A stretch of 26,353 bases of DNA from Chara braunii (GCA_003427395.1 BFEA01000012.1:2988822-3015174); one strand, 5' to 3'; counted from the first letter of the stretch, positions 11,152 through 19,933 are shown. Notes: a model not told the origin generated them from the sequence alone. Program-made: numbers and translations.

Positions 11152-11184
11152 GTTGAGAGTCCCAAAAATTATGCACAAGTAGTT

Positions 11185-11280
11185 TCTTTTTTTTCTTCGC
11201 CCTCTTTTTCTTCTTTGTTTTTTTTTTCCTTTTTTTTTTTCTTCGCTATTTTTCTTCTTCTTTTTCTTCTTCTTCGGGCA
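11185..11280. repeat. Polypyrimidine (TTC/T-rich) tract
   Basis: Nearly uninterrupted T and C on the plus strand with TTCTTC and T-runs. Long frames rich in Phe/Ser on one strand and Lys/Glu on the other are composition artefacts. Confidence 0.85.
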
Positions 11281-11289
11281 ATTCCGTGG

Positions 11290-11338
11290 CGGTTGTCAGA
11301 ACATGGAAATATACACTGCCACACTCTTTTGTGTGTGC

Positions 11339-11393
<55 letters not shown>

Positions 11394-11527
11394 CAAATTT
11401 CCAACCTCGTGGCTGGCCTCATGGTACTTTCATCCATAGGATGAGCAAAATCGAATGAATCTACAGCTAGAACATGGAAATATACATTTATATATATATA
11501 TTTTTTTATGTGTGCGCGCGTGTGTGT

Positions 11528-11592
<65 letters not shown>
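11290..11592. repeat. Family K repeat pair with compound (GT)n(GA)n microsatellites
   Basis: AGAACATGGAAATATACA occurs at 11298 and 11469. Each is followed shortly by a compound microsatellite: GT to 11358 then GA to 11388, and TG to 11570 then AG to 11591. The sequence before the second copy (GAGCAAAATCGAATGAATCT) matches the family K unit near 740 (TGCAAAACGAGAATGAATCT). Microsatellites therefore appear to have grown inside diverged K units. Confidence 0.75.
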
Positions 11593-11593
<1 letters not shown>

Positions 11594-12275
11594 ATAAAAC
11601 GCCCCCCAAATTTCACTTCTTTTTTTTTTAGTTCATTATGGCGGGGGATGTCATGCGCAGGCAGTGTGCGCGCCCTCGAACGGCCTCCTCGGCCGCGGTC
11701 GGGGGGGTCACGTAGCTTCAGGGTGAAACAAATTTCCCTAGATTGTAGCTGGGTTGCACAGCGTACGTGTACGCGGGTTGCACGTACACACGTAGTACAC
11801 GTATTCCTGTACGCGAGATGTACGCTCGTACACGTACTCTCGTACGTGGGAATACGTAAATTACAAAAAAAAAAAATCATTGAAAAAATCTGAAAAAAAA
11901 GTATGTTATACAAAATGATATTTCAAACAACTTTTGCCTGAGACTGATTGCAAAATTCTGTACCAAACTCGAGTGAAAAATCAAAGACACAAACCAAATG
12001 CATTGAAAAAAAAAAATCTGCAAAAAAACAGAAAAAATAAAAACACCCTTCTGTAACAAATATATGTTTTGCAAAAACATGATACAAACAACTTTTGCCC
12101 GGGAGTCATCCCCGAATTCCCAATCAAACTCGAGTAAGAAATTAAAAACCAAAAAAATGGTAATATTATTATTTTGAAGTTTTGTTCAAGGTTTTTTATT
12201 TTTAAATCAAGATTGGTTGAGAATTCGGGTATGACTCCCAAGAAAAAGTTGCTTGTCTCATTATTCTGCACAACG

Positions 12276-12278
<3 letters not shown>

Positions 12279-12343
<65 letters not shown>
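12279..12343. repeat. Poly-T run, about 65 bases
   Basis: An uninterrupted T run inside element E, immediately after a core copy (TTCTGCACAACGTAC) and before CCCGTACGCATATG, part of the right subterminal region. Its exact length is likely unreliable in the assembly. Confidence 0.9.
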
Positions 12344-12360
12344 CCCGTACGCATATGGCG

Positions 12361-12626
12361 AGGCTACCAGAGTGGCCCGGGGTCAATTGCCCGGCCGGGC
12401 CAAAATATATATATATTTGTGACGATATATACATATTAAAAACAATATTTTTAACTTTTGTAAAGAATTTCGATGTGACCCTGAGGCAAAAGTTGTTCAG
12501 TTTATTTTTCTGCATAACATAGTTGTCTTTTGGATTTTTTGGATTTGTTTATTTTTTTTGCTGGGACCTTCCTTGGACCTTGCACGGGCTGGCCACCCGG
12601 GACCCGGGCGGCCCGGCTGGTAGCCT
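12361..12626. mobile_element. Non-autonomous element C (CCCGGG type) nested in element E, ~266 bp
   Basis: Begins AGGCTACCAG and ends CTGGTAGCCT, perfect 10-bp inverted termini. The subterminal sequence is GC-rich: GGCCCGGGGTC and GCCCGGCCGGGCC on the left, CCCGGGACCCGGGCGGCCCGG on the right. The interior holds one core copy at about 12459-12525 (GAGGCAAAAGTTGTTCAGTT). The near-identical element at 14133 shares both the left end and the core. Element E's CGTACG sequences resume on both sides, so C inserted into E. A clean target duplication is not visible; only GGCG is shared at the two junctions. Confidence 0.72.
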
Positions 12627-12717
12627 AGGCGTACGTGCGATTTTGGGTTCGTGCGTGTACACTGGAATACGTACGCATTGCATATGCGTACGGCGTGCTA
12701 CCCAGGATTGTAGTTAT

Positions 12718-12719
<2 letters not shown>

Positions 12720-12753
<34 letters not shown>
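12720..12753. repeat. Poly-T run, about 34 bases
   Basis: Lies a few bases outside the right target duplication of element E. Confidence 0.9.
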
Positions 12754-12758
<5 letters not shown>

Positions 12759-12862
12759 CAAGGTGTTGTAGGGGTCGGTTTTTGGACCCCAGACAGGTAC
12801 CTATCTACAGTCAGCAACTAATTTATGGGACCCAGACCATCCTATCTTGTAGGATTTCCCTC

Positions 12863-12940
12863 AGACAGCCCCTACTGCACGTTCCCCAACGATTTCCTCC
12901 ACCAGAGTCTGTCTAATAACACCCCTCCTACCGGGATCCC
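12863..12940 (+). repeat. Direct repeat flanking family L copy 2, left
   Basis: AGACAGCCCCTACTGCACGT, then GTTCCCCAACGAT, TCCTCCACCAGAG and CCGGGATCCC, ends exactly at the left TTAA. It matches the segment starting at the right TTAA (13516). Confidence 0.7.
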
Positions 12941-13516
12941 TTAAACCACCACTACCACCGCCGGCCTAAAATGGACTTTCCTGGCCTTCCGGACAGGGTT
13001 CTTATGGGGGGCGGCGACTGGGAGGCGCAGGCGGGTCCAGTCCAAAAAATTCCAAGCGCAAACTTTGGCAATTTTTTGCGCTTTGAAAATTTGGCAAAAA
13101 AATCTGAAATTTTGATATCTTGTAGATTAGATCGTGATCTTTCCAGGACAAATATCAAAAAAAAAAGAAAAAAGTTAAACGGTGAAATAAGTGCCGCACC
13201 GTTTCGTCACATTTTCCATTTTTGCTACTCTACCATGTATGGACCAACGGGAAACGTAACCCAACTTTCGTGATTTTTCGCGATCAGAAGAATGACCCAA
13301 CAACTCTGAAAATTGGAGGGTCCATAGATTTTGTCGTGATCTTTACAGGAAAAATATTTATAAAAAAAAATAATAATTTGAACCGCGAAATAAATCGCAG
13401 GGGTAATTCGACTTTTGCCACTCCGCCAGTTCCCCCCACTGTGCTACCGGTAGCCCTCATGGATCTGTGCTATCGGTTCCCCCTGATTTATGATGGCGGG
13501 GGTAGTGGTGGTTTAA
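12941..13516 (+). mobile_element. TTAA-flanked inverted-terminus element, copy 2 (family L)
   Basis: TTAA followed by ACCACCACTACCACCGCC at the left and GGCGGGGGTAGTGGTGGT followed by TTAA at the right. The terminal inverted repeat is ~18 bp with one mismatch. The inner segments correspond in inverted order to the copy at 4455-4995. The middle contains two units with TCGTGATCTTT(C/A)CAGGA and (C)TGAAA..TT(G/T)GA blocks (13133 and 13335), the internal tandem-repeat module of this family. A ~80-bp flanking segment is duplicated on either side (12863-12940 and 13516-13600). piggyBac-like affinity is inferred from TTAA alone. Confidence 0.68.
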
Positions 13517-13600
13517 GACAATCCCCTACTGTAGGTTCCCCACCGATATCCTCCAGCAGAGCTTGTCCCAAGCCGACCCTCCCCCCAAACGGGACCCCAT
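13516..13600 (+). repeat. Direct repeat flanking family L copy 2, right
   Basis: AGACAATCCCCTACTGTAGG, then GTTCCCCACCGAT, TCCTCCAGCAGAG and AAACGGGACCCC, parallels 12863-12940 block for block. Confidence 0.7.
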
Positions 13601-14132
13601 CCCACCTAAGATCCTTGCCCCCCCCCAAAGCAGAGCCTAAGGTAACCAACACACATGAGCAGTCTAACCACAAACCCGTACCTGCATCCTCATTAGACTG
13701 CTAACTGTATCAGGCAAACCCCTAATAGGCCAGGGCCCAACATACAACACCATGGACAGTGCCCTTTCATGTTATACGTTCCAAGACCCAGGTTCAAGTT
13801 TCATGACGACTGAGATCGAGGTTACTGTCGTTGTGCAAAATCATGTCTATTTCGCCCCCCTTTGTCACTTTTAATGATCTAAGGGCTGCAATTTGACATT
13901 CTGTTACGACCGTCCCAAATAAAGATTTTCAGATGAAGAACCTTTGGAAGGATAGGCCATTCTATGGGGTTAGGAGGGCCCAATATTGATCAATAGCGCT
14001 GCTGATCGGCTAACCGATGTTGTTTTCAACTTTTCACCCCATAGAAAGTTTTACATCCCTTGCCTCTGGAGGCACATAGAGGGACGCAATAAATACAGCC
14101 AAGACTTTGGATAGGTTGAATCGGTTGGTACC
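13601..14132. other. No recognised gene
   Basis: C-rich then mixed sequence. A GGTTCAAGTTTC near 13791 resembles a degenerate Pol III B-box but has no matching A-box or head. No coding sequence is recognised. Confidence 0.4.
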
Positions 14133-14539
14133 TAGGCTACCAGAGTGGCCCGGGGTCACTTGCCCGGCCGGGCCATAAAGAATAAAAAATTAAAAATAAT
14201 AAATTATTTTTAAAAACAAATTTTGATTGAACCTGTCTTTGCACAATGGATACAGGCTACACATGGAAAAACACTTAGCATGCTGAGTAAAAGTCCTATG
14301 AATGATATTTTTACAAGCATACTTTTGTTTTCTTTTTGTGATACCAGATCTAAAATTAATATGAATATTATATTAAAGATGGTAAAGAATTTCGATATGA
14401 CCCTGAGGCAAAAGTTGTTCAGTTTATTTTTCTGCATAACATAGTTTTTTTTTCGGGATTTTTCAATTTTTTTTTTTTTTTTTTTTGGCTGGAACCTTCC
14501 CTTGTCCTTGCACGGGCTGGCCAGCCGGGACCCGGGCGG
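14133..14539. mobile_element. Non-autonomous element D (CCCGGG type), right terminus missing
   Basis: Begins TAGGCTACCAGAGTGGCCCG and continues GGGTCACTTGCCCGGCCGGGCC, almost identical to element C. It has the core at about 14380-14445 (GAGGCAAAAGTTGTTCAGTT, TTCTGCATAACATAG), a poly-T run and GCACGGGCTGGCCAGCC. It stops at CCCGGGCGG (14539), where element C continues for ~18 more bases to its inverted terminus. The interior is ~150 bp longer than in C. The right end was lost at the junction with a family L fragment. Confidence 0.72.
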
Positions 14540-14815
14540 TTAAAATGATTTTCGTTAGTTTTTATTACTTTTTAAAATATTTTCCCTGGAAAGATCATGA
14601 CCAAATCTACACACCTTCCAATTTTCAGATATTTCGAGTAATTCTTTTGAGCGCAAAATTTGGGGTACTTACTCCGTTGGCCCACGTGGTAGAGTTGCAA
14701 AAATGGAAAATGCAACGAATCGGCACGACATTTATTTCGCGGTCTAAAGTTTTTTTTTTTTAATTCTTCTAATAATTTTCATGGAAATAGCACAATCTAA
14801 TCTACAGGATCATCC
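14540..14815 (+). mobile_element. Family L fragment with two internal tandem units
   Basis: Carries the internal module of the TTAA family: GGAAAGATCATGACCAAATC at about 14588 and a diverged second GGAAATAGCACAATCTAATC at about 14784, with CCAATTTTCAGATATTTCGAG, GTTGCAAAAATGGAAAATGC and TTATTTCGCGGTCTAAAG between. It starts at TTAAAATG right after truncated element D. No inverted terminus is visible, so both ends are probably truncated. Confidence 0.6.
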
Positions 14816-14816
14816 A

Positions 14817-15045
14817 GAGGCCTAGCTCAGTTGGTACGGCACACAAGTGGCATTCAGGAGGTCTTGGGTTCAAACCTCATTGGCCTCATGTACCTTCCTG
14901 GGCAAGCCTGGCACCCGCCACCTAGAAATAGGCCGTTGGTCCCCCCTAGTGGCATTGAGCAGAGACAGCTGATGTTCATATGGGCAGCGTACCGGAGGAG
15001 AGGCACAGCAACTGGCCCATCGAAGAAGCCCGGTCCTGATGCTAC
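14817..15045 (+). mobile_element. tRNA-derived SINE, best-preserved head
   Basis: The head has a near-consensus A-box TAGCTCAGTTGG (14823-14834) and a perfect B-box GGTTCAAACC (14867-14876) at tRNA-like spacing. GAGGCC (14817-14822) can pair with GGCCTC (14882-14887) as an acceptor-like stem, so a cloverleaf of ~71 nt is plausible. The body (CTCATGTACCTTCCTGGGC, GTTGGTCCCCCC, CTGATGTTCATATGGGCAG, GCCCGGTCC) matches the minus-strand copy at 5425-5660. It lies just upstream of the Ty3/Gypsy relic. The acceptor and body make it a SINE and not a functional tRNA gene; no anticodon is assigned. Confidence 0.8.
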
Positions 15046-15173
15046 CGGCTGACCCCTGGCCGGCATCGCCCACCTGCTGTAGCAGGTATCGCACCTACTG
15101 GTGGTGCAGCTCCCACATGTTCCCTTGTTGGAGGCTTGAGCATGAATGTGGCTGCTACGGGGTTGAGACCAGA

Positions 15174-16791
15174 TCAATACGACTTCAAGCTAGATTATGT
15201 AAAGGGAGAGTACAATAAGGTTGCTGATGCACTATTACGTAAGGCAGACAACCTCGGTGCCCTGATTACTGAATTTGACTTATCCGATGATGTAACTCGG
15301 TCTTTAATGAAAGCCTATAAGGAAGACCCCGTCATGATGGACATCATACGCAAACTTGAGGCCCGAGACAAGGCCACATCTGATGAGTTTGTGTTGGTGG
15401 ACGGCTTACGCTTTCTTGACAAGGCAGGTTTTAAAAGGTCGTGTGTTCGTTCTAGAGAGATTCTTCGTACTTTGTTTTAGGAGAATGTCACGACGCAACC
15501 GGTCACTTCGGCTATAAGAAGACTAGTGCTGATTTAGTGCAGCGTTTCTGGTGGCCTAATATGCTTGATGATGTAAAGAAGTATGTACAGACTTGTCAGC
15601 GGAACAAGCTGCGAACTCAAGCTCCGCTTGGGTTATTGAAGCCATTGCCCATTCCTGCTGGTCCGGGAGAGTGTCTCCATGGACTTCGTAGATACCCTCG
15701 TGACCAGCAAGAGTAGCAAAAGGCACATATTCGTTATAGTTGATAGGTTTACTAAATATGCTGGACTAATTCCTATGCTGGAAACAGCGAAAACAGAGCA
15801 TGTCATCAAGTTATTCATGGATAACTGGGTGCGTGACGTTGGACTGCCCAAAACCATTGTCAGTGACAAAGATGTCAGATTCGCAAGTGAAATGTGGAAG
15901 AAGCCTGCTGAACAGATGGGCAGTCAACTCCAAATGACTTCGGAGAATCATCCCGCGAAGCAAATGGTCAAGCGGAACAGATGAACCATGTGGTGCAGCA
16001 TCTGCTGAGGCGTTACATCAAGCCCAGCCAAAATGATTGGGAGGAGAAACTTCCTCTCATCGCCAGTCTGTACAATAACGCTGTACACAGCACCACCGGC
16101 GTCAGTTCCAACCAGCTGCATTTGGGGTGGAAGCCTAGATCTGCTCTGGACTTCCGCCTACCTGAAAATCGACCCACTGCAACGCCTGGAACCATTGAAT
16201 TTGGTGTCCAGTATGAGAAACTGTTGCAGCAGGCTGTCGAGCATATCGGAAAGTCTCAAGAGGCAATGATTGCCTCTGAGAACAAGAATAGACGACAGTC
16301 CACATTTCAGGTAAGGGAACGCGTCTTGGTAAAGGCTAGTGAACTGGGACAGGAGTTTGGCATCTCTAGGAAGTTGAAACCTCAGTACTTTGGTCCATGG
16401 GAAGTCCTAGACATTGTGGGTAGTGATCTAGATGGTCCCTCGTACGTCATCAGAATCTCTGGTCATCTGCGCACTTACACTGTATTTCACGCTTCCAAAC
16501 TTGCACCTTTTGCTGAGACAGATCTGTTCCCAACAAGAGGGTCAATGCTGTCCCCAACCATGGATGGCCACGTGGACGTTGACAACATCTTGGAACACAG
16601 AGATTTGCCTGTTCACAAGCCTGCTGGCAGGGGTAGACCGCCCAAACCTATGAGGAAGTACCAGGTCAGGTTCAGGCATCATACAGATCCAAAAGAAGAC
16701 CGTTGGTTCACAAGACAGGAGCTTGTCAAGACAGGTTCACAAGATCGTGGCTGAGTACGAACGAAGACTGAAGGGGAAGGCACCTGCGTAG
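15174..16791 (+). pseudogene. Ty3/Gypsy pol relic: RNase H end, integrase, chromodomain-like tail
   Basis: Conceptual order: the end of RNase H (QYDFKLDYVKGEYNKVADAL), the integrase zinc finger (ECHDATGHF at 15483), the integrase core, a GPY/F-like segment (YFGPWEVLD), and a chromodomain-like tail (KYQVRFRHHTDPKEDRWFT). The core residues are all encoded: Asp at 15682, Asp at 15865 and Glu at 15975, the last two separated by 35 residues. The frame is broken at least four times: a stop at 15478 with a frame change before ECHD, then near 15667, near 15955 (just before the EANGQAEQMN stretch) and near 16740. The zinc finger lacks the usual CxxC: only TCQRNK remains. Gag, protease and reverse transcriptase are absent, so the copy is 5'-truncated. 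It belongs to the chromovirus-like Ty3/Gypsy group and is non-functional. Confidence 0.92.
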
Positions 16792-16816
16792 AAGCATCTC
16801 AGCGGACCTTCGAAGC

Positions 16817-17800
16817 TAAGGGGGATGGAATGCGAGGAATGACCTCGCGGAGCCCTTATCAAACATACAAGTGTTCTGGGCTGTGCTCCCCAGCAAGCCT
16901 CGTGCCCGCCCTAAGTGAAGGTGGGCCTGAATATCCACGTGAGGCCTGTTCTCGACAATTTTTCCATATGTGGGTACTCAGAGAGTTGCAGCACGCCGGT
17001 TGGTTACAGAGCAACGTGCGCCTCCAGGCTCTTTCCAGAAGCAAAGGGCTGCGCTGTACAGTCGAGCCCAGGGCTCAGGCGGTTGCGCCCTGGGAACACG
17101 CTGTGTGAGGCCGACATATCCCGGACTGGTTACGGGCCAATGAGGAAGCAGCATTGTCGTCACACATGTGCCGCAAGCCAATGAGAATGCTGCAACCACT
17201 TGGAGGCTGGGGGGCTGCCTGGATGTGCCTAACTGCACGAGGCCCAGTCCAGTTTCGGAAACTGGGCCTGGGCGCAGACACTTGGGGCCCAACTGAAGCT
17301 ATTGGGCCCCCACACGCCAGGCCAGGACAGCCGGCAGCTACACACTTTCCATAAAGGAAAGTGTGAGCCCCTGGGAGAGGCATCCTGGCCTTAAGGCAAT
17401 GCAGACACGCTGCTGCGCTAGTGCCTGCATGTGCATGCTGTCGGACGTGTGCACCGGCGCTGAGGTGAGGAGCGCTGTAAGGGCAGCGGGCGCACAGCAG
17501 CCATAGCCGGGCTGCAGGAGTGCAAGGCAGGTGATGACGAAGGTGGTCTTCGGGTAGGAGGCGCATGATGTGGGGAGACGAGGGGTGATGACGAGAGAAG
17601 AGAGAATGTACCTGGTGTATGCTGGTGATCGGCATTGGTGTTGACGTCTCGTACATTGGTCTTCGACTTCAGAGTGATCCAATTGCGAGAACGTAGATAG
17701 GCTAGATAGGCTGGGCACTGGGCGCCAGACAGTAGGTGCGACATTGGATACAGTGTTGGTGTGACCAGAGAGTGGCGACATTGACATTCGAGTTCATCAT
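16817..17800 (+). mobile_element. Probable polypurine tract and 3' LTR of the Ty3/Gypsy relic
   Basis: Shortly after the terminal pol stop (16789-16791) comes the purine-rich AAGGGGGATGGAA (from about 16818), the expected position of the plus-strand primer. TGCGAGGAATGACCTCGC (from 16831) begins with TG and contains the inverted pair GCGAGG/CCTCGC, which suits an LTR start. The following ~950 bp is GC-rich, without coding similarity, although it has long antisense open frames. I cannot place the 3' boundary or a TG..CA pair, and no 5' LTR is in the window to compare with. The call rests on position. Confidence 0.5.
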
Positions 17801-17923
17801 ATTGCTCTTATTTGGACGGTATCTTGGTGCATTGCACTCTCTGCTTGGTTCATGACTATCTGAGCTACTTCGTGATTTCGCAACTTGGATTTCTGTCTAT
17901 TGCTCTTGCTCATATTCCTTGCA

Positions 17924-18540
17924 CCTCACATAGAAATGAAATGACAAGTTCTCAAACATCCGTGTCCACTACAAATGTCACAATGTATTTATTTAGTGAG
18001 GAAAACAAACGATTGCTGGAGCCCAATACCATTAAGGGAAGGATTCAGTTAAGGACTTATGAATCCATTTCCCATCAGAGATTCCATATTTCATCGAAAA
18101 CGGGAGTTCTGTAGTAAGTGCCCACCGCTAACCCTCACGACTCTTTGTCATACCCCTCGCCTCTTTGTAATACCTCACGCCTCTTTGTCATATAAAAAGC
18201 AATGCATTCCTTGTCACATTAAAAAATCTGATCATCACCCCACTGCTACCCTTCCTCACATAGAAATGAAATGACAAGTTCTCAATCATGCGTGTCCACT
18301 ACAGATGTCACAATGTATTTATTTGGTGAGAGAAAGAAACGATTGCAGGAGCCCAATACCATTAAGGGAAGGATTCAGTTAAGGACTTGTGAAGTTATCA
18401 ATCCATTTCCCATCAGAGAATCCATACTTCATCGAAAACAGGAGTTCTGTACTAAGTGTCCAGCGCTAACCCTCACACCTCTTTGTCATATAAAAAGCAA
18501 CGCCTTCCTTATCACATAAAAACAAATCTGATCATCGCCC
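17924..18540. repeat. Tandem duplication, two ~330-bp units
   Basis: CCTCACATAGAAATGAAATG occurs at 17924 and 18254. Both units continue with GACAAGTTCTCAA, GTCACAATGTATTTATTT, GGAGCCCAATACCATTAAGG and AAAGGATTCAGTTAAGGACT-like blocks, then CTCTTTGTCATA and CTGATCATC. The first unit is longer because CTCTTTGT(C/A)ATA is itself present three times. Identity is high. Similar short frames (about 80-100 codons) occur in both units, but they contain no motif that I recognise. Confidence 0.9.
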
Positions 18541-19425
18541 TTCCCCCCTCGCCCAACTCTTTGCCCCCTTCTCTCCTCCCACGGAATATAACACCTGCTT
18601 ACAGTATGATTGACGGCATCGAGTGCACTTCCCCAAGAAGTGGTGGGCGCATGGAAGCCGCTCGCAATGGTGTAGCCGGCGCTCGGGAGATTTGCTTGTG
18701 CGCCTGGTTCTGCACCAAAACAGACGTTCAAACGACATCCCGTCAGAAGGAGCTCAAACTCGCTGCACTGGCCTTCACATCAGCGCTAAACGACGTTCAC
18801 ATCAGGTTTCGATCCAAGCCTATCAGTCTCACCTACAACTGCTGCTGCATGCAGGAGCTATAGCACTGGTCTACCCACCAGCTCACGTCTGATTAGCAGG
18901 AACTGGAACCTATATGACTTTGAAAACCGATGAAAACTTGCCAACCTATAATGATAGTATAATCGCTGCAAGCATTCCATTCAGTCCATACTTTCCATAG
19001 TTTTTTACTTTTTACGGTTTTACCGAGTTTTAGTAACTTTTTTCTTTTTATCAAGTTTTAAAGTACTCGAAGAGTTTCAGGGCTAATGCTGTCGGACTTG
19101 TTTCGTTTGGCCATTTCAGGGTTCAGAGACTAGTTTTTCCGCCTTTTTCAAGTTTGTTCCAGAGCAGCGATGATGACTCTGTCGAATCCGCGGACATGCA
19201 GTGGAACACCAGAGGTGAACAAGTCCATCGGGACACTTGGATGCGGACGAAAGAGCTTTCCACAAGTTTTCAGGTCCTCCGCGGGAGGGGTCATGTAAGA
19301 GAGTGGGGAGTTCTGGGAAGCTGGGATGGGTCAAGGGAGGGATAGGGAGTTGAGGGGATGGCCAGGGGTATTCTCACAGAGGAGGAGAGATGGGAATGGA
19401 GGGGCATAGGGGAAGGAGAACCCTC

Positions 19426-19433
<8 letters not shown>
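18541..19433. other. No confidently recognised gene
   Basis: Mixed composition. At 19157-19215 a pyrimidine-rich stretch ending TTTGTTCCAG precedes a short frame (SSDDDSVESADMQWNTR) and then GAGGTGAAC, which looks like acceptor, exon, donor. It is too short to trust and no family is recognised. Other frames here are antisense overlaps. Confidence 0.35.

Positions 19434-19463
<30 letters not shown>
19434..19463. repeat. Poly-T run, about 30 bases
   Basis: A T run preceded by CTTTTTCTC. It could be the poly-A tail, seen antisense, of a minus-strand retroelement whose 3' end lies here, possibly the LINE relic upstream on that strand, but nothing in between ties them together. Confidence 0.8.
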
Positions 19464-19466
<3 letters not shown>

Positions 19467-19872
19467 CTTGACCTCCATGTTGTCCAGCAGACATGCAAAC
19501 AGCCGTTCGGATGAGGACACATCCAGCTGGGAATGTCCCCTGTTGCTATGGTTGTTTCTCAACAGTCCCAAAGGCCGATGCTACTGAACCTCGTCCATTC
19601 AGCCACTTCGGGTTTGTCCACTTTTTGACACCTGAAAGTCCCGGGATGACAAGGCAGGTCTGCAAACTGAAATTACACTGTCGTCTTCAGCCAAATAGAC
19701 TACATACAGTGATAATGACCGGGCATTCTATTTGGGTGAAGATGGTAGGCTTCTTTCACCATCCAGTAGATAAACTGACATTAAAGAGCTATGGACAAGA
19801 GCGTCTGTAATTGCAGTCCGATTGATTTTGCATCCCACAGCCAAATAATGCCTATGATTTTTCTCCCTCCCT

Positions 19873-19902
19873 TCCCCCCCCCCCCCGTCCCCCCCCCACC
19901 CC

Positions 19903-19933
<31 letters not shown>
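19873..19933. repeat. Poly-C then poly-A tract
   Basis: About 33 mostly C bases followed by 28 A bases, then CCGGAACC. Homopolymers of this kind are unreliable in assembly. Confidence 0.9.

Larger units (their letters stand above)
11749..12705. mobile_element. hAT-like non-autonomous element E (CGTACG type), 957 bp, with nested insertion
   Basis: Flanked by the perfect 8-bp direct repeat GATTGTAG at 11741-11748 and 12706-12713. Terminal inverted repeats are CTGGGTTGCACAGCGTACG at the left and CTGGGTAGCACGCCGTACG read inward from the right, 16 of 19 positions identical. Subterminal regions are crowded with CGTACG, GTACACG and ACGTAC. The interior holds three copies of the shared core: two on the minus strand (about 11900-11974 and 12058-12138) and one on the plus strand (about 12204-12280), the last two forming an inverted pair. 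A T65 run and the separate element C lie inside its right half. It encodes no protein. Confidence 0.82.

Noticed and set aside
11077-11913. Open frames of 120-139 codons over the GT/GA tracts on both strands.
   Set aside because: The peptides consist of VCVC, RERE, SLSL and THTH runs from microsatellites and polypyrimidine DNA.
14817-14887. Functional tRNA gene.
   Set aside because: A- and B-boxes and an acceptor-like stem exist, but the sequence continues directly into a SINE body shared with another copy, and I could not assign a convincing anticodon arm.
17075-17787. Minus-strand open frames of 193 and 149 codons over the presumed LTR.
   Set aside because: They lie in GC-rich LTR-like DNA, overlap each other in different frames, and show no recognisable motif.
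19906-19933. Poly-A tail of the LINE.
   Set aside because: The A run is on the plus strand whereas the LINE lies on the minus strand, so its tail would appear as poly-T.
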